Positions 54,646 through 64,000 of a DNA stretch of 64,000 bases are shown one piece after another. Numbering within the stretch: the first letter of the stretch is position 1; the number at the start of each line of letters is the position of its first letter. The DNA lies in the NCBI GenBank assembly GCA_024803745.1, contig JANJXV010001725.1, forward strand, positions 19,174 through 83,173, in the 5' to 3' direction. The DNA is from Megascapheus bottae. Its lineage: Eukaryota > Chordata > Mammalia > Rodentia > Geomyidae. Below the pieces are notes generated by a model. It ran no database searches and had not been told where the DNA came from. It saw only the letters and a program-made list of their open reading frames with translations. Both the position numbers and the translations under genes were made by a program.

Positions 54646-57600
54646 GACTTCACACACCTCCATTCTGTGACTTCACACACCTCCATTCTATGACTTCACA
54701 CACCTCAATTCTATGACTTCACACACCTCCATTCTATGACTTCACACACCTCCATTCTGTGACTTCACACACCTCCATTCTATGACTTCAAACACCTTCG
54801 TTCATACTTCACAAACATCCATTCTGTGACTTGACACACCTCCTTTCTTTGACTTCACACACCTTCATTCTGACTTCACACACCTCCATTTTTTGACTTC
54901 ACACACCTCAATTCTGTGACTTGACACACCTCCATTCTGACTTCACACACCTTCATTCTATGATTTCACACAACTCCATTCTATGACTTCACACACCTCC
55001 ATTCTGTGACTTCACACACCTCCATTCTGACTTCACACCCCTCCATTCTGACTTCACACACCTCCATTCTGTGACTTCACACACCACCTTTTTGACTTCA
55101 CACACCTCCATTCTCTGACTTCACACACCTCCATTCTGTGACTTCACACACCTCCGTTTTGACTTCACACACTTCCAATCTGTGACTTCACACACCTCCA
55201 TTCTGTGACTTCACACACCTCTATTGTTTCACTTCACACACCTCCACTCTTTGACTTCACACACCGCCATTCCATTACTTCACAAACCTCCATTCTATGA
55301 GTTCACACACCTCCATTCTATGACTTCACAAACCCCCATTCTGAGTTCACAGACCTCCATTCTATGACTTCACACACTTCCATTCTATGACTTCACACAC
55401 CTCCATTCTGACTTCACACACCTCCATTCTGACTTCACACACCTCAATTCTTTGACTTCACACACCTCCATTCTATGATTTCACACACCTCCATTCTATG
55501 ACTTCACACACCTCCATTCTATGACTTCACACACCTCATTACTGAGTTGACACACCTCCATTCTGTGATTTCACACACCTCCAATCGGACTTCACACACC
55601 TCCATTCTATGACTTCACACACCTCCATTCGTTGACATCAAAAAACACCATTGTATGACTTCACACACATCCATTCTATGACTTCACAAAACTCCATTCT
55701 GTGATTTCACACACCTCCAAACTATGACTTCACACACCTCCATGTATGACCTCACACACCTCCATTCTGAGTTCACACACCTCCATTCTGTGACTTCACA
55801 CACCTCCATTCTGACTTCACACACCTTCATTTTATGACTTCACACACCTCCATTCTGTGACTTCTCACACCTCCATTCTATGACTTCACACTCTTCCATT
55901 GTGACGTCACACAACTCCATTCTCTGAGTTCACACATCTTCATTCTATGATTTCACACACCTCCATTCTGACTTCACACACCTCCATTCTATGACATCAC
56001 AGACCTCGAATCTGTGACTTCACTCACCTCCACTCTATGACTTCACACTCCTCCATTCTATGACTTCCCACACCTCCTTTCTATGACTTCACCCACCTCA
56101 GTCTATGACTTCACACACCTCCATTCTGACTTCACACACCTCCATTCTGTGACTTCACACACCTCCATTCTATGATTTCACTCACCTCAATTCTATGACT
56201 TCACACACCTCCATTCTATGACTTCACACACCTCCATTCTGTGACTTCACACACCTCCATTCTATGACTTCAAACACCTTCATTCTTACTTCACAAACAT
56301 CCATTCTGTGACTTGACACAACTCCTTTCTGTGACTTCACACACCTTCATTCTGACTTCACACACCTCCATTTTCTAACTTCACACACCGCAATTCTGTG
56401 ACTTGACACACCTCCATTCTGACTTCACACACCTTCATTCTATGATTTCACACACCTCCATTCTATGACTTCACACACCTCCATTCTGTGACTTCACACA
56501 CCTCCATTCTGACTTCACACCCCTCCATTCTGACTTCACACACCTCCATTCTGTGACTTCACACACCACCTTTTTGACTTCACACACCTCCATTCTCTGA
56601 CTTCACACACCTCCATTCTGTGACTTCACACACCTCCGTTTTGACTTCACACACTTCCAATCTGTGACTTCACACACCTCCATTCTGTGACTTAACACAC
56701 CTCTATTGTTTCACTTCACACATCTCCATTCTTTGACTTCACACACCGCCATTCCATTACTTCACAAACCTCCATTCTATGAGTTCACACACCTCCATTC
56801 TATGAGTTCACACACCTCCAATTTGACTTCACACACCTCCATTCTATGACTTCACACACCTTCATTCTTACTTCAGAAACATCCATTCTCTGACTTAACA
56901 CACCTCCATTCTATGCCTCCACAAACCTCCATTCTGTGACTTCACACACCTCCATTCTGAGTTCACACACCTCCTTTCTATGACTTCACACACTTCCATT
57001 CTATGACTTCACACACCTCCATTCTGTGGCTTCACACACCTACATTCTGAGTTCACACACCTCCATTCTGTGACTTCACACACCTCCATTCTGTGACTTC
57101 ACACACCTCCATTCTGTGACTTCACACACCTCGATCCTATGACTTCACACACCTCCATTCTATGAATTAACACACCTCTATTCTGTGAGTTCACAAACCT
57201 GCATTCTATGACTTCCCACAGCTCCATTCTGTGACTTCACACACCTCCATTCTGTGACTTCACACACCTCCATTCTATGACTTCAAACACCTTCATTCTT
57301 ACTTCACAAACATCCCTTCTGTGACTTCACACACCTCCTTTCTGTGACTTCAAACACCTTCATTCTGACTTCACACACCTCCATTTTCTGACTTCACACA
57401 CCTCAATTCTGTGACTTGACACACCTCCATTCTGACTTCACACACCTTCATTCTATGATTTCACACACCTCCATTCTATGACTTCACACACCTCCATTCG
57501 GAGACTTCACACACCTCCATTCTGACTTCACACCCCTCCATTCTGACTTCACACACCTCCATTCTGACTTCACACAGCTCCATTCTATGAATTCACACAC

Positions 57601-60600
57601 GTCCATTCTGTGACTTCACACACCACCTTTTTGACTTCACACACCTCCATTCTCTGACTTCACACACCTCCATTCTGTGACTTCACACACCTCCGTTTTG
57701 ACTTCACACACTTCCAATCTGTGACTTCACACACCTCCATTCTGTGACTTCACACACCTCTATTGTTTCACTTCACACACCTTCATTCTTTGACTTCACA
57801 CACCGCCATTTCATTACTTCACAAACCTCCATTCTCTGAGTTCACACACCTCCATTCTATGAGTTCAAACACCTCCAATTTGACTTCACACACCTCCATT
57901 CTATGACTTCACACACCTTCATTCTTACTTCAGAAACATCCATTCTCTGACTTCACACACCTCCATTCTATGACTTCACAAGCCTCCATTCTGTGACTTC
58001 ACATCCCTCCATTCTATGACTTCAAACACCTTCATTCTTACTTCACAAACATCCATTCTGTGACTTGACACACCTCCTTTCTGTGACTTCACACACCTTC
58101 ATTCTGACTTCACACACCTCCATTTTCTGACTTCACACACCTCCATTCTATGACTTCAAACACCTTCATTCTTACTTCACAAACATCCATTCTGTGACTT
58201 CACACACCTCCTTTCTGTGACTTCACACACCTCCATTCTGACTTCACACACCTCCATTCTGTGACTTCACACACCTCCATTCTGTGACTTCACACACCTC
58301 CATTCTATGACTTCACACACCTCAATTCTATGACTTCACACACCTCCATTCTATGACTTCACACACCTCCATTCTGTGACTTCACACACCTCCATTCTAT
58401 GACTTCAAACACCTTCGTTCATACTTCACAAACATCCATTCTGTGACTTGACACACCTCCTTTCTTTGACTTCACACACCTTCATTCTGACTTCACACAC
58501 CTCCATTTTTTGACTTCACACACCTCAATTCTGTGACTTGACACACCTCCATTCTGACTTCACACACCTTCATTCTATGATTTCACACAACTCCATTCTA
58601 TGACTTCACACACCTCCATTCTGTGACTTCACACACCTCCATTCTGACTTCACACCCCTCCATTCTGACTTCACACACCTCCATTCTGTGACTTCACACA
58701 CCACCTTTTTGACTTCACACACCTCCATTCTCTGACTTCACACACCTCCATTCTGTGACTTCACACACCTCCGTTTTGACTTCACACACTTCCAATCTGT
58801 GACTTCACACACCTCCATTCTGTGACTTCACACACCTCTATTGTTTCACTTCACACACCTCCACTCTTTGACTTCACACACCGCCATTCCATTACTTCAC
58901 AAACCTCCATTCTATGAGTTCACACACCTCCATTCTATGACTTCACAAACCCCCATTCTGAGTTCACAGACCTCCATTCTATGACTTCACACACTTCCAT
59001 TCTATGACTTCACACACCTCCATTCTGACTTCACACACCTCCATTCTGACTTCACACACCTCAATTCTTTGACTTCACACACCTCCATTCTATGATTTCA
59101 CACACCTCCATTCTATGACTTCACACACCTCCATTCTATGACTTCACACACCTCATTACTGAGTTGACACACCTCCATTCTGTGATTTCACACACCTCCA
59201 ATCGGACTTCACACACCTCCATTCTATGACTTCACACACCTCCATTCGTTGACATCAAAAAACACCATTGTATGACTTCACACACATCCATTCTATGACT
59301 TCACAAAACTCCATTCTGTGATTTCACACACCTCCAAACTATGACTTCACACACCTCCATGTATGACCTCACACACCTCCATTCTGAGTTCACACACCTC
59401 CATTCTGTGACTTCACACACCTCCATTCTGACTTCACACACCTTCATTTTATGACTTCACACACCTCCATTCTGTGACTTCTCACACCTCCATTCTATGA
59501 CTTCACACTCTTCCATTGTGACGTCACACAACTCCATTCTCTGAGTTCACACATCTTCATTCTATGATTTCACACATCTCCATTCTGACTTCACACACCT
59601 CCATTCTATGACATCACAGACCTCGAATCTGTGACTTCACTCACCTCCACTCTATGACTTCACACTCCTCCATTCTATGACTTCCCACACCTCCTTTCTA
59701 TGACTTCACCCACCTCAGTCTATGACTTCACACACCTCCATTCTGACTTCACACACCTCCATTCTGTGACTTCACACACCTCCATTCTATGATTTCACTC
59801 ACCTCAATTCTATGACTTCACACACCTCCATTCTATGACTTCACACACCTCCATTCTGTGACTTCACACACCTCCATTCTATGACTTCAAACACCTTCAT
59901 TCTTACTTCACAAACATCCATTCTGTGACTTGACACAACTCCTTTCTGTGACTTCACACACCTTCATTCTGACTTCACACACCTCCATTTTCTAACTTCA
60001 CACACCGCAATTCTGTGACTTGACACACCTCCATTCTGACTTCACACACCTTCATTCTATGATTTCACACACCTCCATTCTATGACTTCACACACCTCCA
60101 TTCTGTGACTTCACACACCTCCATTCTGACTTCACACCCCTCCATTCTGACTTCACACACCTCCATTCTGTGACTTCACACACCACCTTTTTGACTTCAC
60201 ACACCTCCATTCTCTGACTTCACACACCTCCATTCTGTGACTTCACACACCTGCGTTTTGACTTCACACACTTCCAATCTGTGACTTCACACACCTCCAT
60301 TCTGTGACTTAACACACCTCTATTGTTTCACTTCACACATCTCCATTCTTTGACTTCACACACCGCCATTCCATTACTTCACAAACCTCCATTCTATGAG
60401 TTCACACACCTCCATTCTATGAGTTCACACACCTCCAATTTGACTTCACACACCTCCATTCTATGACTTCACACACCTTCATTCTTACTTCAGAAACATC
60501 CATTCTCTGACTTAACACACCTCCATTCTATGCCTCCACAAACCTCCATTCTGTGACTTCACACACCTCCATTCTGAGTTCACACACCTCCTTTCTATGA

Positions 60601-61879
60601 CTTCACACACTTCCATTCTATGACTTCACACACCTCCATTCTGTGGCTTCACACAACTACATTCTGAGTTCACACACATCCATTCTGTGACTTCACACAC
60701 CTCCATTCTGTGACTTCACACACCTCCATTCTGTGACTTCACACACCTCGATCCTATGACTTCACACACCTCCATTCTATGAATTAACACACCTCTATTC
60801 TGTGAGTTCACAAACCTGCATTCTATGACTTCCCACAGCTCCATTCTGTGACTTCACACACCTCCATTCTGTGACTTCACACACCTCCATTCTATGACTT
60901 CAAACACCTTCATTCTTACTTCACAAACATCCCTTCTGTGACTTCACACACCTCCTTTCTGTGACTTCAAACACCTTCATTCTGACTTCACACACCTCCA
61001 TTTTCTGACTTCACACACCTCAATTCTGTGACTTGACACACCTCCATTCTGACTTCACACACCTTCATTCTATGATTTCACACACCTCCATTCTATGACT
61101 TCACACACCTCCATTCGGAGACTTCACACACCTCCATTCTGACTTCACACCCCTCCATTCTGACTTCACACACCTCCATTCTGACTTCACACAGCTCCAT
61201 TCTATGAATTCACACACGTCCATTCTGTGACTTCACACACCACCTTTTTGACTTCACACACCTCCATTCTCTGACTTCACACACCTCCATTCTGTGACTT
61301 CACACACCTCCGTTTTGACTTCACACACTTCCAATCTGTGACTTCACACACCTCCATTCTGTGACTTCACACACCTCTATTGTTTCACTTCACACACCTT
61401 CATTCTTTGACTTCACACACCGCCATTTCATTACTTCACAAACCTCCATTCTCTGAGTTCACACACCTCCATTCTATGAGTTCAAACACCTCCAATTTGA
61501 CTTCACACACCTCCATTCTATGACTTCACACACCTTCATTCTTACTTCAGAAACATCCATTCTCTGACTTCACACACCTCCATTCTATGACTTCACAAGC
61601 CTCCATTCTGTGACTTCACATCCCTCCATTCTATGACTTCAAACACCTTCATTCTTACTTCACAAACATCCATTCTGTGACTTGACACACCTCCTTTCTG
61701 TGACTTCACACACCTTCATTCTGACTTCACACACCTCCATTTTCTGACTTCACACACCTCCATTCTATGACTTCAAACACCTTCATTCTTACTTCACAAA
61801 CATCCATTCTGTGACTTCACACACCTCCTTTCTGTGACTTCACACACCTCCATTCTGACTTCACACACCTCCATTCTGT
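54646..61879 (+). repeat. Higher-order pair, 2 x 3,617 bp
   Basis: 54646-58262 is repeated at 58263-61879. Private markers sit exactly 3,617 bp apart: CACCTTCGTTCATAC at 54794/58411, CTCATTACTGAGTTG at 55535/59152, TGCCTCCACAAACC at 56914/60531, and CACATCCCTCCATTC at 58001/61618. Differences are rare single bases, for example CACCTGCGTTTTG for CACCTCCGTTTTG near 60249 and CACAACTAC for CACACCTAC near 60653. The unit contains a segment like the 2,403-bp unit plus about 1.2 kb of other R-type modules. Confidence 0.88.
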
Positions 61880-64000
61880 GACTTCACACACCTCCATTCT
61901 ATGACTTCACACACCTCCATTCTATGACTTCACACACCTCAATTCTATGACTTCACACACCTCCATTCTGTGACTTCACACACCTCCATTCTGTGACTTC
62001 ACACACCTCGATCCCATGACTTCACACACCTCCATTCTATGAATTAACACACCTCCATTCTGTGAGTTCACAAACCTCCATTCTATGACTTCACACACCT
62101 CCATTCTGTGACTTCACACACCTCCATTCTGTGACTTCACACACCTCCATTCTATGACTTCAAACACCTTCATTCTTACTTCACAAACATCCATTCTTTG
62201 ACTTCACACACCTCCTTTCTGTGACTTCACACACCTTCATTCTGACTTCACACACCTCCATTTTCTGACTTCACACACCTCAATTCTGTGACTTGACACA
62301 CCTCCATTCTGACTTCACACACCTTCATTCTATGATTTCACACACCTCCATTCTATGACTTCACACACCTCCATTCGGTGACTTCACACACCTCCATTCT
62401 GACTTCACACCCCTCCATTCTGACTTCACATACCTCCATTCTGACTTCACACAGCTCCATTCTATGAATTCACACACCTCCATTCTGTGACTTCACACAC
62501 CACCTTTGTGACTTCACAAACCTCCATTCTCTGACTTCACACACCTCCATTCTGTGACTTCACACACCTCCGTTTTGACTTCACACACTTCCAATCTGCG
62601 ACTTCACACACATCCATTCTGTGACTTCACACACCTCTATTGTTTCACTTCACACACCTCCATTCTTTGACTTCACACCGCCATTCCATTACTTCACAAA
62701 CCTCCATTCTATGAGTTCACACACCTCCATTCTATGAGTTCACACACCTCCAATTTGACTTCACACACCTCCATTCTTTGACTTCACACACCTCCATTCT
62801 GTGACTTCACACACCTCCATTCTGAGTTCACACACCTCCTTTCTATGACTTCACACACCTCCATTCTATGACTTCACACACCTCCATTCTGTGGCTTCAC
62901 ACACCTACTTTCTGAGTTCACACACCTCCTTTCTATGACTTCACACACTTCCATTCTATGACTTCACACACCTCCATTCTGTGGCTTCACACACCTACAT
63001 TCTGAGTTCACACACCTCCATTCTGAGTTCACACACCTCCATTCTGTGACTTCACACACCTCCATTCGTTGACATCAAAAACCACCATTCTATGACTTCA
63101 CACAACTCCATTTTAACTTCACACACCTCCATTCTATGAGTTCACACACATCCATTTTATGACTTGACACACCTCCATTCTGACTTCACACACCTTCATT
63201 CTATGATTTCACACACGTCCATTCTATGACTTCACACACCTCCATTCTGTGACTTCACACACCTCCATTCTGACTTCACACCCCTCCATTCTGACTTCAC
63301 ACACCTCCATTCTGACTTCACACACCTCCATTCTTTGACTTCACACCGCCATTCCATTACTTCACAAACCTCCATTCTATGAGTTCACACACCTCCATTC
63401 TATGAGTTCACACACCTCCAATTTGACTTCACACACCTCCATTCTTTGACTTCACACACCTTCATACTTACTTCAGAAACATCCATTCTCTGACTTCACA
63501 CACCTCCATTCTATGACTTCACAAACCTCCATTCTGTGACTTCACACACCTCCATTCTGAGTTCACACACCTCCTTTCTATGACTTCACACACTTCCATT
63601 CTATGACTTCACACACCTCCATTCTGTGGCTTCACACACCTACATTCTGAGTTCACACACCTCCTTTCTATGACTTCACACACTTCCATTCTCTGACTTC
63701 ACACACCTCCATTCTGTGGCTTCACACACCTACATTCTGAGTTCACACACCTCCATTCTGTGACTTCACACACCTAAATTCTGTGACTTCACACACCTCC
63801 ATTCTGTGACTTCACACACCTAAATTCTGTGACTTCACACACCTCCACTGTGTGACTTCACACACCTCGATCCTATGACTTCACACACCTCCATTCTATG
63901 AATTAACACACCTCCATTCTGTGAGTTCACAAACCTCCATTCTATGACTTCACACACCTCCATTCTGTGACTTCACACACCTCCATTCTGAGTTCACAAT
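61880..64000 (+). repeat. R-type satellite, long-range copy of the 51.5-53.7 kb segment
   Basis: The sequence follows 51.50-53.71 kb. The rare CTCGATCCCATGAC marker is at 62007 and 51631, an offset of 10,376 bp. After a deletion of about 90 bp near 62.9 kb the offset becomes 10,286 bp (GAGTTCACAAT at 53704 and 63990). The correspondence starts further left, at TTCAAACACC near 51263/61639, and runs to the window edge. This indicates a block of about 10.4 kb as the largest repeating level seen here. No gene seen. Confidence 0.82.

Larger units (their letters stand above)
1..64000 (+). repeat. Satellite array of 21/23-bp monomers, single orientation
   Basis: The whole window, apart from three 318-bp insertions, is a head-to-tail repeat of the core ACTTCACACACCTCCATTCT. 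The core is followed by G (21-bp unit) or by GTG or ATG (23-bp unit). Common variants are GAGTTCAC or GATTTCAC for GACTTCAC, GAATTCAC (which creates an EcoRI site), CACCTTCATTCTTAC, ACAAACATCC and CACCTCAATT. I saw no inverted segment: every block reads in the same direction. The monomer resembles no satellite I can name. Variants are not random; they recur in a fixed order at long spacings, which defines higher-order repeats. No protein-coding capacity is expected, because the unit length is not a multiple of three and TGA lies in the repeat. The tandem structure is certain. The chromosomal location, probably heterochromatic, is inferred. Confidence 0.98.

Noticed and set aside
1..64000. Telomeric TTAGGG tracts, simple microsatellites, tRNA or rRNA genes, other transposons
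   Set aside because: None was seen on either strand. Apart from the three LTRs, all sequence read as variants of the one monomer.

Overview
The window is almost entirely satellite DNA, and I find no protein gene, tRNA or rRNA in it. About 63 kb of the 64 kb is one head-to-tail tandem repeat in a single orientation. The basic monomer has a 20-base core, ACTTCACACACCTCCATTCT. It is followed by G (21-bp unit) or by GTG or ATG (23-bp unit), so the window holds roughly 2,800 monomers by simple division. The + strand is rich in C, T and A and poor in G. The scale, the nested higher-order repeats (HORs) and an embedded retroviral solo LTR point to a vertebrate genome, probably a mammal, in a pericentromeric, subtelomeric or other heterochromatic block. 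I cannot name the species.

Layout. (1) 1-10100: an 'L-type' HOR in three copies starting at 1, 4573 and 7977. The second copy lacks 1,168 bp present in the first. (2) 10101-24110: a transition zone where L-type blocks alternate with 'R-type' blocks. It contains the only complex DNA, three copies of a 318-bp element at 12027-12344, 16166-16483 and 21003-21320. Each runs TG...CA and is flanked on both sides by the same 6-bp direct repeat ACCTCC, which is part of the satellite monomer. This is the signature of a solo LTR of a class II (ERVK/betaretrovirus-like) endogenous retrovirus that inserted once and was then multiplied with the satellite. (3) 24111-64000: R-type satellite, based on a module of about 1,057 bp and rearranged at several scales: three full apparently identical 1,057-bp copies plus a partial fourth (33237-36998), a 1,907-bp pair (41028-44841), a 2,403-bp pair (44496-49301), a 3,617-bp pair (54646-61879), and a spacing of about 10.38 kb that brings the 51.25-53.70 kb sequence back at 61.63-64.00 kb.

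There is no operon or pathway to describe. What the window records is a history: monomer variants became fixed in order inside HORs, an ERV landed in one monomer and recombined to a solo LTR, and unequal exchange spread that locus and repeatedly re-amplified segments to the right. The short open frames are by-products of the repeat or of the LTR and are not listed as genes. Repeat boundaries were found by eye from marker variants. Those given to the base were checked at several markers; the others are approximate to tens or hundreds of bases, as stated.
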